DNA of 64,000 nucleotides from Dyadobacter sp. LHD-138 (GTDB lineage Bacteria > Bacteroidota > Bacteroidia > Cytophagales > Spirosomataceae): NCBI RefSeq assembly GCF_030929615.1, contig NZ_JAVFVU010000014.1, positions 152,029 to 216,028 of the forward strand. Direction: 5' to 3'. Below the pieces are notes generated by a model. It was not told where the DNA came from. It was given only the letters and a program-made list of their open reading frames with translations, and did no database searches. Made by a program: the position numbers and the translations under genes. This document shows, piece after piece, positions 26,291 to 35,333 of the stretch (position 1 is the first letter of the stretch; every line of letters begins with the position of its first letter).

Positions 26291-27232
26291 CTAATTCAAA
26301 AACTCATCTGCCTTCCCAACACACCCGAACAATTCAAATTTCTGCAACATAAAACGCTTATATTCTTCCATGAAAATCTTTCCAGGCGTCGTAGGAGCAA
26401 ATTCATCCGGATGATCCCGGAAAAATTCCCGGTTCACCATCGTCCATAACAAACGCGTATCGGTGGCAATGTTTATCTTGCAAATTCCCAATGGAATCGC
26501 TCTCAAAATTTCGTCTTCCTGAACCCCTTTGGCATCCGTTTTGAGATTACCGCCGGCCGCGTTGATACGTTTGACAACTTCGATACTGACGTTGGAACCA
26601 CCATGCAGGACGAGCGGAAAACCCGGTAACCGTTTTTGTATTTCTTCCAGAATGTGAAATTGCAGACCCTGTCCGCCGGAAAATTTGTAAGCTCCGTGAC
26701 TGGTACCGACGGCAATCGCCAGGCTATCGCAACCCGTAGCCTTCACAAAATCGACTACCTGCTGAGGATTGGTATACGACGAATGTTCGGCGTCGACGGT
26801 TAAATCATCTTCAACGCCGGCTAAAACGCCCAGTTCCGCCTCTACACTGATATTTTTGGCATGAGCCTTTTCAACTACTTCCCTGGTTCTCTGAACATTT
26901 TTATCAAAATGATCATGAGAAGCATCAATCATCACTGACGTGTAGCCACCGCTTGCAATCGCATCCCAGATATGTTCTTCAACGCCATGGTCGACATGCA
27001 CGGCAAATACGGTTTTGGGATATAATCTCGATGCCGATTGAATCATCGAAAGCAGCATATCCGCTTTGGCATAATCTCTGGCAAACGGCGTTGTCTGAAC
27101 AATAAAAGGTGCGTTGGCCTCCTGAGCCGCTGCGAATAAGCCATGTATTTCTTCCATGAAAAATACGTTCACCGCAGGAATGGCGTAGCGGCCGTAGCAT
27201 TTTTGAAAGAGTTCTTTGGTTGTTAAAAGCAT
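26291..27232 (-). CDS. iolJ: Class II aldolase, putative 5-dehydro-2-deoxyphosphogluconate aldolase
   Basis: The protein has 313 residues. The class II fructose-bisphosphate aldolase family is shown by PAVNVFFMEE, HVDHGVEEHI (zinc/active-site region), SVEAELGVLAG, VGTSHGAYKF and LHGGSN. In an iol operon this enzyme is expected to cleave 5-dehydro-2-deoxygluconate 6-phosphate to dihydroxyacetone phosphate and malonic semialdehyde. The role assignment rests on context, since FBA and tagatose aldolases share the same motifs. Confidence 0.83.
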   Translation of the reverse strand: MLLTTKELFQKCYGRYAIPAVNVFFMEEIHGLFAAAQEANAPFIVQTTPFARDYAKADMLLSMIQSASRLYPKTVFAVHVDHGVEEHIWDAIASGGYTSVMIDASHDHFDKNVQRTREVVEKAHAKNISVEAELGVLAGVEDDLTVDAEHSSYTNPQQVVDFVKATGCDSLAIAVGTSHGAYKFSGGQGLQFHILEEIQKRLPGFPLVLHGGSNVSIEVVKRINAAGGNLKTDAKGVQEDEILRAIPLGICKINIATDTRLLWTMVNREFFRDHPDEFAPTTPGKIFMEEYKRFMLQKFELFGCVGKADEFLN

Positions 27233-27281
27233 AATAATTTGGTTGGTAACCGGCCGAGCAAATCATCCAGCCGGTTTGGTG

Positions 27282-28892
27282 TTACCAGAACACACAATAT
27301 AAAGCGCCGAGTATGCCACAGATAAGAATAGAACAGATCAGGAATCCGGTACTCACTTTGAACATAGAAGCTTCGATTTCAAGCCCTTTCGGATTGTTTT
27401 TGCTTTTTGGATCAGCGAGCGTGACCAGAACAATAACGGCTATAAGAATCAGGAAAATAATGCCCATACGATCCAGAAACGGTATTTCGGAATACCAGAA
27501 CTTGAATGCCGTTGATAGCGGAATCGTTAACAAAGCCGCAACCAAAGCTGCATTTCCTGTCGTTCTCTTCCAGAAAAAACCAAGAAAGAAAATCGCGAAA
27601 ACCCCTGGTGTAATAAAACTTGAATATTCCTGAATAAACTGATAGGCCTGTTCCAAAACCCGAAGTTGTGGTGCAATGATGGCGGCGATACCCATCGCAA
27701 CCCAGATTGCAACCCGTCCGACACGAATCAGATGTTTTTCGCTCGCATCCGGTTTGATGTATTCCTTGTAAATATCAAGCGTGAAAATCGTTGAAATACT
27801 GTTCGCTTTTCCAGCCAGCGAAGCGACAATAGCCGCCGTCAACGCCGCAAAAGCCATTCCTTTTAGTCCCGAAGGAAGCAGATCCAGTAAAACCGGATAA
27901 GCGTGGTCAGGTTTCACAACGCCGTTGGCGTCAAGCATTTCAGTTTGAAACATGCCGTTCTGAAAAAGAACATAAGCGGCAATCCCCGGAAGCACCACTA
28001 TGATTGGAATAATCAGTTTTAAACTGGCTGCGAATAAAATCCCTTTTCTGGCAACAGGCAAACTAGCGCCCAATGTGCGTTGAATAATATATTGATTACA
28101 ACCCCAGTAATTCAGGTTATTCACCCACATGGCCCCGATGATCACGGAAAGTCCCGGCAGATCCTTAAAATAAGGATTATCCTTCTTCAAAATCATGTGA
28201 AAATGCGGTTCCGCCTGCGTTCTCAAAGTGCCGAATGCGCTGAAAACGTTCGGATTCCCAAAGTGTTTGGCAACGAGATCCATAGCCAGGTAAGTGGTAA
28301 CCAGACCGCCCGCGATTAATACAACCACCTGAATTACGTCAGTATAGCCAATCACTTTCATACCGCCAACCGTGATGATGATGGCAAAAACAGCCAGCGC
28401 AGCGATGGCCCACGTAAAGTCTATTCCCGCCGTTACTTCAAGCGCCAAAGCGCCCAGATAAAGAATTGAAGTCAGGTTAACGAAAACATACAAAAGCAGC
28501 CAGAAAATAGCCATTGTTGTAGCAACCACAGGATTATACCGTTGTCTCAAAAACTGAGGCATCGTATAGATCTTGTTTTTCAAATAAATCGGTACAAAGA
28601 AAATAGCGACAACGATCAGCGTGGCGGCCGACATCCATTCATAGGAGGCAATAGCCAGACCGATTGCGAAACCAGATCCGGACATACCGATAAAGTGCTC
28701 TGCCGAAATATTGGAAGCAATAAGCGATGCTCCGATGGCCCAGAATGTCAAAGAACCTTCTGCTAAAAAGTAATCGGTTGAACTCGTTTCCTTGTTTGAT
28801 TTCTTTTTATAAATCCAAAATCCGTACGAGGAGACAGCAATAAAATAGATGAAAAATACGACGTAATCAAGCGAATGCAGACCTTGTTTCAT
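27282..28892 (-). CDS. Sodium/solute symporter (SSS family), probable inositol transporter
   Basis: The protein has 536 residues with about 13-14 hydrophobic helices. Family signs include YFLAEGSLTFWAIGASLIASNISAEHF near residue 45 and AALTAAIVASLAGKANSISTIFTLDIY, both typical of SglT-like transporters. It should bring inositol or a related polyol into the cytoplasm with Na+. It sits between iolG (25 bases) and the aldolase gene (49 bases), so the substrate is inferred from the operon. Confidence 0.88.
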   Translation of the reverse strand: MKQGLHSLDYVVFFIYFIAVSSYGFWIYKKKSNKETSSTDYFLAEGSLTFWAIGASLIASNISAEHFIGMSGSGFAIGLAIASYEWMSAATLIVVAIFFVPIYLKNKIYTMPQFLRQRYNPVVATTMAIFWLLLYVFVNLTSILYLGALALEVTAGIDFTWAIAALAVFAIIITVGGMKVIGYTDVIQVVVLIAGGLVTTYLAMDLVAKHFGNPNVFSAFGTLRTQAEPHFHMILKKDNPYFKDLPGLSVIIGAMWVNNLNYWGCNQYIIQRTLGASLPVARKGILFAASLKLIIPIIVVLPGIAAYVLFQNGMFQTEMLDANGVVKPDHAYPVLLDLLPSGLKGMAFAALTAAIVASLAGKANSISTIFTLDIYKEYIKPDASEKHLIRVGRVAIWVAMGIAAIIAPQLRVLEQAYQFIQEYSSFITPGVFAIFFLGFFWKRTTGNAALVAALLTIPLSTAFKFWYSEIPFLDRMGIIFLILIAVIVLVTLADPKSKNNPKGLEIEASMFKVSTGFLICSILICGILGALYCVFW

Positions 28893-28917
28893 GGGGTTGT
28901 TTTAGGGTATAATCTTC

Positions 28918-29946
28918 TTACACCAATGTATGACTCATAACTTCTTCCAATTTTACGGGCCTTCCTTCCTGCAAAGATTTCATGGCTGCAATACCAATTG
29001 CCGTCGCCATTAATCCGTCGTGGGCGTCCACAGGGGAAGGAGTGTCATTGAGTACACAATTAACGAATGATTTCAGACAAACCCGGTATGCCGTTTCATA
29101 TCTTTCAAGGAAAAAATGAAGGGGAAGTGATACATGGCCGCCATTGCTGTCGAAATGTACCAGATTGTCAGCCGTATTGTTCTCCGCTTTCGCCATACCT
29201 TTTGACCCGAAAATTTCCAGTCGCTGATCATAACCATACACGGCTTTACGACTGTTGTCGATCACCCCGATGGCTCCGTTTTCAAAGGTCAGAACGATAA
29301 CGGCGGTATCAATATCGCCGAATTCTTTTATTTCAGGGTTAATGAGCGCATCTCCTTTCACAAAAACTTCGGTCACCTCGCTGCCGACAATGTAGCGCGC
29401 CATATCAAAATCATGAATAGACATATCAAGGAAAATTCCCCCGGAAGTCTTCAGGTATTCGATTGGCGGCGGTCCCGGGTCACGGCTGGTAATGCGCAGG
29501 ATTTGCGGATCTCCGATTTTATCGTCAGAAACGATGTTACGAACGTTGGAAAAGTTGGTATCGAAGCGACGGTTAAAACCGAGCATTAATTTTACACCGT
29601 TATCGCTTACCGCTTTTTGAGCTGCATAAATGGCATCCAGCGTTACATCCAGCGGTTTTTCGCAAAATACATGCTTTTTCTGATTGGCCGCAGCTACCGT
29701 GTACGGAACGTGAAATGGCGTAGGAGAACAGATAATCACCGCTTCTACATCCGGGTGATTAATGACGTCAAAAGCATCTGTGGTAACCGTTTGCACACCC
29801 AGATTCTTGGCGAAAGCGTGAGATTCAGGAGAAAGGTCCGAGGCAATAACAACTTCCGCGCCGGGAATGTGGTGTAGCAGATTGCTGAGGTGTATCTGTC
29901 CGATACGTCCCAGTCCAATCACGCCGATTTTGAGTTTCTTTGACAT
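28918..29946 (-). CDS. iolG: Inositol 2-dehydrogenase
   Basis: The protein has 342 residues. The Rossmann motif GVIGLGRIGQIH, HVFCEKPLDVT with the conserved lysine, and GGIFLDMSIHDFDMARY with the D-x-x-x-H pair mark the Gfo/Idh/MocA family and match IolG closely. It oxidises myo-inositol to scyllo-inosose with NAD+, the first catabolic step. The position inside the iol operon supports the substrate. Separated from iolA upstream by a 154-base spacer with inverted repeats. Confidence 0.92.
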   Translation of the reverse strand: MSKKLKIGVIGLGRIGQIHLSNLLHHIPGAEVVIASDLSPESHAFAKNLGVQTVTTDAFDVINHPDVEAVIICSPTPFHVPYTVAAANQKKHVFCEKPLDVTLDAIYAAQKAVSDNGVKLMLGFNRRFDTNFSNVRNIVSDDKIGDPQILRITSRDPGPPPIEYLKTSGGIFLDMSIHDFDMARYIVGSEVTEVFVKGDALINPEIKEFGDIDTAVIVLTFENGAIGVIDNSRKAVYGYDQRLEIFGSKGMAKAENNTADNLVHFDSNGGHVSLPLHFFLERYETAYRVCLKSFVNCVLNDTPSPVDAHDGLMATAIGIAAMKSLQEGRPVKLEEVMSHTLV

Positions 29947-29958
29947 GTCTTTTAGGTT

Positions 29959-30098
29959 TTAGCGGTTGGCTATTAGCCGCGCGGCGGGCCGCTGTTAGCC
30001 AATCCGAGCTTGGTTTGTTTCTTAATTATTTCGTTACAGTTTGAATGTCCTTATGAGCCGGAAAGGCTAATCCCTAACGGCTTATAGCTAACAGCTTA
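29959..30098. repeat. Inverted-repeat element between iolA and iolG
   Basis: GCGGTTGGCTATTAGCC and GGCCGCTGTTAGCCAA (29962-30002) form a hairpin. A related inverted partner (GGCTAATCCC, CTTATAGCTAACAGC) lies at 30065-30097. Together they occupy most of the operon spacer and resemble a dispersed intergenic repeat. Confidence 0.6.
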
Positions 30099-30100
30099 CA

Positions 30101-31567
30101 TCAGAATTTCCTGTTCCATTCTTTCAGCCAGCGCTCGATCACCACTTTGGTTTGGGTGAAAAATTCGACAGCGTGGTTTCCTTGCCCGTGCAAGTCTCCG
30201 TAAAAACTGTCTTTCCAGCCTGAGAATGGGAATTGGGCAACAGGTGCGGCTACACCGATGTTGATACCAATATTTCCGGCTTCGGCTTCGTGACGGAATT
30301 TACGCGCGTTTAAACCACTGCTTGTGAAAATACACGCCATGTTTCCATACCTTCCGGAATTGATAAAGCGGATTGCTTCTTCGATCGTATTGATGTGGAC
30401 AAGGCTCAAAACCGGCCCGAAAATCTCGGTCGCTGCCAATTCTCCGTCCAATGGAATATCTTCGATGATGGTCGGTTCAATAAAGTTTCCGTTTTCAAAA
30501 CCGGGAACGTTCGCGTTACGGCCATCTACGAGTAATCTTCCGCCTTCGCTCAAACCTTTTTCGATCAGATGGTTGACACGGTTTTTACTTTCTGCCGTAA
30601 TCACCGGCCCCATTTGCACGTCACTTTCAAGTCCGTAACCGGTTTTACGGTTTTTGGCAGAAGCAACCAGGCTTTCGGTAATGTCCTTATGTTCACCCAC
30701 CGTGATAATGGTAGAAGCAGCCAGACAACGTTGGCCCGCGCAACCGTAAACACTGTCGATAACAATTTGGGTGGTCATGTCGATATCGGCATCCGGCAGT
30801 ACAATAACCGGGTTTTTAGCACCGCCTTGCGCTTGAACACGTTTGCCATGCGCTGCACCTTTGGAATACACGTACTTGGCAACGTTGGAAGAACCCACAA
30901 AACTGATTCCTTTGATAACCGGGTGTTCCAAAAGGGCGTCAACCACTTCTCTTCCACCTTGCACCAGATTCAGTACGCCTTTCGGAAGATCAAGTTTCTC
31001 CATCAGCGCGACGATTTTGGTCATTGTCAATGGTACTTTTTCCGAAGGTTTAATGATGTAACTGTTCCCGCAAGCCAGTGCATAAGGCAAAAACCAGAAA
31101 GTGATCATACCCGGAAAGTTGAATGGAGCGATGCTGGCACAGGGGCCAAGCGGCTGGCGGATCATGTATTCATCGATGCCTTTCGCGATATCCTCTGAAA
31201 ACTCACCCTGCATCAAAGCAGGCATTCCACAGGCATTTTCGACGTTTTCGATGGCGCGTACCATTTCAGCTTTCGCTTCCAGAAAAGTCTTTCCGGACTC
31301 AAGCGTAATCGTTTTAGCGATATCGTCGATGTTATCTTCCAGCAAAGTTTTTAGTTTGAAAAGATACTGAACGCGTTTTGAGACCGGCGTGCTTCTCCAT
31401 TCCTGAAACCCTTCGTGTGCAGCCGTAGCGGCGTCAGCAACGTCCCTGGCATTACCTGTCGGAACCTGTGCTAAAACTTCCTGCGATGCCGGGTTTAAAA
31501 CATTCGTAAAACTGTCCAAATGACTATCAACCCACTGTCCGTTAATATAATTCTGTAACTTTTCCAT
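30101..31567 (-). CDS. iolA: CoA-acylating methylmalonate-semialdehyde dehydrogenase
   Basis: The protein has 488 residues. Aldehyde dehydrogenase motifs: [38 protein letters not shown], and the catalytic cysteine in [12 protein letters not shown]. The GQRCMA-type context and [18 protein letters not shown] near the C-terminus are typical of MmsA/IolA. It converts malonate semialdehyde to acetyl-CoA and CO2 (also methylmalonate semialdehyde to propionyl-CoA) with NAD+. It is the terminal step of the inositol pathway; mmsA is an alternative symbol. Confidence 0.93.
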   Translation of the reverse strand: MEKLQNYINGQWVDSHLDSFTNVLNPASQEVLAQVPTGNARDVADAATAAHEGFQEWRSTPVSKRVQYLFKLKTLLEDNIDDIAKTITLESGKTFLEAKAEMVRAIENVENACGMPALMQGEFSEDIAKGIDEYMIRQPLGPCASIAPFNFPGMITFWFLPYALACGNSYIIKPSEKVPLTMTKIVALMEKLDLPKGVLNLVQGGREVVDALLEHPVIKGISFVGSSNVAKYVYSKGAAHGKRVQAQGGAKNPVIVLPDADIDMTTQIVIDSVYGCAGQRCLAASTIITVGEHKDITESLVASAKNRKTGYGLESDVQMGPVITAESKNRVNHLIEKGLSEGGRLLVDGRNANVPGFENGNFIEPTIIEDIPLDGELAATEIFGPVLSLVHINTIEEAIRFINSGRYGNMACIFTSSGLNARKFRHEAEAGNIGINIGVAAPVAQFPFSGWKDSFYGDLHGQGNHAVEFFTQTKVVIERWLKEWNRKF

Positions 31568-31577
31568 ATTATTGGTT

Positions 31578-31697
31578 GTTAAACGCAGAGTTCAGGGAGT
31601 TTTCCGCTGAGTTGCGCTGTTTTTTAATTCATTTAATAGTTAAAAACAAAAAGCTCAGCGTAACTCTGCGCAAAACTCCCTTACCTCTGCGTTTAAA
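31578..31697. repeat. Inverted repeat of the CGCAGAG family between iolC and iolA
   Basis: Left arm 31578-31619 (starting GTTAAACGCAGAG) and right arm 31653-31697 (ending CTCTGCGTTTAAAC) are imperfect complements that also share AGGGAGTTTT and CGCTGAGTT. The centre is A/T-rich with AAAACAAAAAGC. The right arm abuts the iolC stop codon. A second member of the family lies at 40560-40692. Confidence 0.75.
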
Positions 31698-32705
31698 CTA
31701 AAATCCGCCTCGGCTTTCTACAAACTCAGTTACTTCTGCATACGTGGGCATGAAGTTGGCGCAGCCTTCTCTTGTTACGATGATCGCACCGCAGGCATTT
31801 CCCATTCTGACGCTTTTAAACAACTCCCATCCATTCAATAGACCGTATGAGAAACCGGCGCAGAACGCGTCTCCGGCACCTAAGACGTTTAATACTTCGA
31901 CGGGAAATCCGGGTACTTTCACTTCTTCTTTTCCAGGCTGGAAAATGGAAGCACCGTCTTTTCCACGTTTCACCACCAAAGTTTCCACACCCGATTTCAG
32001 GATTTCCTGAATGGCCGTATCAATATTTCCGCGGATTTCGGGCGCTGAGATTTGCTGATGTTTTATTAAAAGCTGTTCTTTATCGGTTAAATAGGTTGCC
32101 AGGATTTCTTCTTCTGTACCTACCACAATCGTGAAATTGTTCAAGGCAGCGCGTAACGTCACACCAAAGGCTCTTGGATCATCCCACTGGTCGGCTCTGA
32201 AATCAATATCCAGAAGGGTGGTCAGCTTATTCTTTTTCGCTAATTCCAGCGCATAAAACATCGCAGTCCGGCTCGGGTCTTTGCTGAAAGCAGTTCCTGA
32301 AAATGCCACCGCTTTGAATTTTTCAAATGGAATGGCATTAACATGGTCGATGTTGAGATTGATGTCGGCACAATGCTCACGGTAATAAACGAGCGGAAAC
32401 TTGTCAGGTGGCTCAATACCGAGGATTACAGCCGAACTTCGCGTCCCCTCAATCGTTGGAATAAACGCTGTCGATATTCCTTCGTCGTTTAAAAAATGTT
32501 TGATAAAATTACCCACCTGATCGTTACCGATGCCGGTAAGAATGGCGGTATTAAGTCCAAGTCGCTGTGCTCCGGTTGCAATGTTCAGCGGACAGCCACC
32601 TACAAATGCATTAAAAGCACTTATTTTCTCAAACGGGCTGCCAATATTGGCCGAGTACAGGTCAATGGAGGAGCGCCCGATGGTTAAGAGGTCATGTTGA
32701 GGCAT
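31698..32705 (-). CDS. iolC: 5-dehydro-2-deoxygluconokinase
   Basis: The protein has 335 residues, a PfkB/ribokinase-fold sugar kinase. The N-terminus (LTIGRSSIDLYSANIGSPFE) and FVGGCPLNIATGAQRLG match IolC, and the C-terminal PfkB signature NVLGAGDAFCAGFSYGL carries the catalytic aspartate. It phosphorylates 5-dehydro-2-deoxygluconate with ATP. It is followed directly by the CGCAGAG repeat and preceded by iolB with a 48-base gap. Confidence 0.94.
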   Translation of the reverse strand: MPQHDLLTIGRSSIDLYSANIGSPFEKISAFNAFVGGCPLNIATGAQRLGLNTAILTGIGNDQVGNFIKHFLNDEGISTAFIPTIEGTRSSAVILGIEPPDKFPLVYYREHCADINLNIDHVNAIPFEKFKAVAFSGTAFSKDPSRTAMFYALELAKKNKLTTLLDIDFRADQWDDPRAFGVTLRAALNNFTIVVGTEEEILATYLTDKEQLLIKHQQISAPEIRGNIDTAIQEILKSGVETLVVKRGKDGASIFQPGKEEVKVPGFPVEVLNVLGAGDAFCAGFSYGLLNGWELFKSVRMGNACGAIIVTREGCANFMPTYAEVTEFVESRGGF

Positions 32706-32753
32706 TGAATAAATAATTTAGCCGGATTAATCTTAAAATTTGAAGAAACCTTG

Positions 32754-33635
32754 TTACCAGGGAATCTGTTTAGCATTGTTCATTTCCAGCGTCACAATGG
32801 GTAACCGCGGATCCTGACCTTTCCAGGAGCCATAGATCCAGTCGTGGTCAGGGTCAGAGGTGTTGGCCAGTGACTGATCACTGCCCGCCAGAAAATTCAG
32901 GTAATAAACATTGTAGCCATGTGCCGCCGCGACCGGATGATAACCTTTGGGGACCAAAACAGCCTCGTTATCATGCACACGCACGATCTCGTCCAGCGAA
33001 CGGTCATCGGTATAAACCTGCTGAATGGCATAACCTTGTGGTTTATCGATCTTGTAAAAATAAATTTCTTCAAGGTTGGCTTCGATCAGATTACCATCGG
33101 CGTCCACTTTTCTGTCGTCATGCTTGTGCGCGGGGAAAGAACTCCAGTTGCCTGATGGCGTGTAAACTTCCACACAAACGATCTTATGGCAGTCGAATCC
33201 CGGTTGAAGCAGACTGTTGATCTGACGGTTTGCATTGTCTCCGCCTCTGAATTCGATGGCAGCTTCCTCGGGACGCTTCATGTATGGCGGATGATCTTCG
33301 TCGGTGGCCACCCAACAAATAGCAATATCTGTATCAGGCGATTGAGCGGTTAAAACAAATTCGGTATTTCGGGATAGGTACATCGCGTGGCCAATCCCGC
33401 TGAACACATCTTTCCGTCCATTAATAGTTTCCCAGCTTCCTTGGTCGGTTTCGACTTTAAAATTTCCACCTAAAAGCGTAATGCAGTATTCGTAATCTCC
33501 GGTGTTCAGTGTATATTGTTCGTTCAGGTCAAGAACTCTGGCTTCGAAGTTTAAATAAGTCCATCCGGCCTGGTCGCTGGTCAGGGAATGATAGGTTTTT
33601 TGGTTAGGTTTCGGTTTTACCAGAAGGTCGCTCAT
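32754..33635 (-). CDS. iolB: 5-deoxy-glucuronate isomerase
   Basis: The protein has 293 residues from ATG 33635; an upstream in-frame codon at 33689 was rejected because a promoter-like sequence lies at 33660-33690. The double-cupin IolB fold is shown by GDYEYCITLLGGNFKVE, GNWSSFPAHKHD, EEIYFYKID and VPKGYHPVAAAHGYNVYYLNFLAG. It isomerises 5-deoxy-glucuronate to 5-dehydro-2-deoxy-D-gluconate. First gene of the inositol operon, divergent from the LacI regulator. Confidence 0.94.
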   Translation of the reverse strand: MSDLLVKPKPNQKTYHSLTSDQAGWTYLNFEARVLDLNEQYTLNTGDYEYCITLLGGNFKVETDQGSWETINGRKDVFSGIGHAMYLSRNTEFVLTAQSPDTDIAICWVATDEDHPPYMKRPEEAAIEFRGGDNANRQINSLLQPGFDCHKIVCVEVYTPSGNWSSFPAHKHDDRKVDADGNLIEANLEEIYFYKIDKPQGYAIQQVYTDDRSLDEIVRVHDNEAVLVPKGYHPVAAAHGYNVYYLNFLAGSDQSLANTSDPDHDWIYGSWKGQDPRLPIVTLEMNNAKQIPW

Positions 33636-33659
33636 TGTTGCTTTTCTATTACATTTGCA

Positions 33660-33690
33660 CAATGATAGCGTTGTATAAATTAAATACAAA
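33660..33690 (-). promoter_or_regulatory. Predicted promoter of the iol operon
   Basis: On the minus strand TTTG (33690-33687), 19 bases, then TATCATTG (33667-33660) fits the Bacteroidetes pattern TTTG-N19-TAnnTTTG with one mismatch. It is about 25 bases upstream of the iolB ATG. Confidence 0.55.
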
Positions 33691-33714
33691 GTGTAAATAT
33701 GTTAATATCGAATG

Positions 33715-33724
33715 CAAACGTTTG
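33715..33724. promoter_or_regulatory. LacI-type operator
   Basis: The perfect palindrome CAAACGTTTG, preceded by TG, has the central CG and spacing typical of LacI/GalR operators. It lies in the iolB-lacI divergent region, about 25 bases upstream of the predicted iol -33 box and 37 bases before the regulator ATG. It probably serves both directions. Confidence 0.7.
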
Positions 33725-33761
33725 AAAAAATTTTAAATATTTAATTGTAATTATCCTACTC

Positions 33762-34796
33762 ATGAATTCCTCTCGTCCGGTTACCATTAAAGACATTGCC
33801 CGCCGCTTCCGTTGTTCTCCATCCACCGTGTCCAGGGCGCTTAATGATCATCCGGCTATCAATGAAGACACCAGGAAAAATATTCAGGAATATGCCAAAG
33901 AGGTGGGTTATCAGCGTAATGAAGTGTCGCTGAGTTTATTGAATAAAAAGACGGCCACCCTGGGCGTTGTGGTGCCAACGATCGGGAATTATTATGAAAC
34001 GGCGGTGATTGAGGGGTTGCACACGGTTTTGCAGCCGTTGGGCTATACGCTTAATATCTGCGTGACGAATGAAAACTATCTGCTTGAAAAAGAATATCTG
34101 TCAAAACTGCTGTCCAACCGAACCGAAGGTATTTTCCTTTCGGTTTCTCAGGAAACCTATGATGCGGGTTACTATGAACACCTCGAAAGTGTAATTCAGC
34201 GGAAAACACCTTTGATTTTTATAGACCGGGAATATGAGGATTTTGAAACCAGCCGGGCCACGGTGGATGATTATCACGGAGCCTTCGCTGCGGTAGAGCA
34301 TCTGATCACAATTGGTTATAAAAATGTCGCCCATTTAAAAGGTCCGAATGGACTTACAGTCTCCGAGCAGCGTTTTAAAGGCTATCGCGACTGTCTGAAA
34401 AAGTATGATATCGCGATCCGGGAGGAGCTGATTATCAACACCAATTTTCAGGTTGAAAGTGCGATTGTGCCAACCAAACGACTCCTGGATCTTGACTCGC
34501 CGCCGGATGCAATTTTTGGTGTAAACGATCAGGTTGCGATAGGGGCGATGCGGGTTATCCTGGACCGCGGGTTGAAAATTCCGGGCGATATTGGCATCGT
34601 TGGTTTTGACAATTCACCAATCTCAGCCTACACTTATCCTTCTTTGACCACCATAAGCCGTCCGGGGCGAAAGATTGGTATGGAGGCTTCGCGGTTATTT
34701 TTGAACCAGATCAATGCTTCCGGCGATTTCGCGCATGAGAGTATTGTGTTGCCTTCGGAGTTGATTATCAGGGAGTCTTCTTTGCGGATTTCATAA
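33762..34796 (+). CDS. LacI family transcriptional regulator, probable iol regulator
   Basis: The protein has 344 residues. The N-terminal LacI helix-turn-helix reads VTIKDIARRFRCSPSTVSRALNDHPAI, followed by the hinge and a periplasmic-binding-protein-like effector domain (LGVVVPTIGNYYETAVIEGL, PDAIFGVNDQVAIGAMRVI, GIVGFDNSPISAYTYPSLTTI). Divergent from iolB with a CAAACGTTTG operator between them, it is the obvious controller of inositol catabolism. This differs from the DeoR-type IolR of Bacillus and the RpiR-type regulators of proteobacteria. The effector is not deducible. Confidence 0.92.
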   Translation: MNSSRPVTIKDIARRFRCSPSTVSRALNDHPAINEDTRKNIQEYAKEVGYQRNEVSLSLLNKKTATLGVVVPTIGNYYETAVIEGLHTVLQPLGYTLNICVTNENYLLEKEYLSKLLSNRTEGIFLSVSQETYDAGYYEHLESVIQRKTPLIFIDREYEDFETSRATVDDYHGAFAAVEHLITIGYKNVAHLKGPNGLTVSEQRFKGYRDCLKKYDIAIREELIINTNFQVESAIVPTKRLLDLDSPPDAIFGVNDQVAIGAMRVILDRGLKIPGDIGIVGFDNSPISAYTYPSLTTISRPGRKIGMEASRLFLNQINASGDFAHESIVLPSELIIRESSLRIS

Positions 34797-34810
34797 TATT
34801 TGAACAACAG

Positions 34811-35166
34811 GAGGCTCCGAAGGAGCCGGGAAAGGCGGGTAACCCTGTATTTGCTATAAACAGGGTGCCCCTAAAGGGGCTGCATCCGTACCGCATTCGT
34901 TGCCGTGATTTTATAATCGGTGGGGTTTCCTGCTTGTAGCCATTTATGCTATGATCAATATTTGGTATTGAACGAGGATCAGTTTGTTCTACTTATTGCC
35001 TAAAGCACGAAACATTCGTTTTTAAGACTCACCTTACTTTGGCGATTTCCGATAACATTGAAATACGAACTAATGAGTTAGCATATCACAAACGTCAGGA
35101 TGAAATCTTGATGATGATTGATGTGGATGCCCTCCCGGCTCATTCGGAGCCTCCTGTTTATAGCAC
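34811..35166. repeat. GGCTCC-GGAGCC hairpin repeats
   Basis: The 537-base gap 34797-35333 has no convincing gene. Near the left end are GGCTCC-GAA-GGAGCC (34813-34827), ACCCTGT...ACAGGGT (34842-34866) and GCCCCT-AAA-GGGGC. At 35131-35166 an inverted related copy reads CCCGGCTCATTCGGAGCC followed by TCCTGTTTATAGCACC. The shared word CTATAAACAGG links the two. The left copy may also terminate the lacI transcript. Confidence 0.65.
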
Positions 35167-35262
35167 CAATCTGTCCGTGGCAAATCCTGACTCCGTAGGC
35201 GTCTCCTAAATAAACTACAACTTCTGATACTGAATTATATCCCGGACTGGATAATAATTTTA

Positions 35263-35278
35263 TTAATCAAACGATTAA
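35263..35278. promoter_or_regulatory. TetR operator, copy 1
   Basis: TTAATCAAACGATTAA has perfect 6-base arms (TTAATC/GATTAA). It lies just upstream of a candidate tetR promoter (TTTG at 35283-35286, 19 bases, AACCTTTG at 35306-35313). An identical site occurs after tetR at 35962-35977. Confidence 0.75.
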
Positions 35279-35333
35279 ATATTTTGATTTAATAAAATTA
35301 TTAATAACCTTTGCCAGGCAATAAAACAAAAGC

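Noticed and set aside
35040..35200. Possible small gene in the 537-base gap after lacI
   Set aside because: All frames are short and broken or run into the GGCTCC repeat; no start or domain pattern is convincing.
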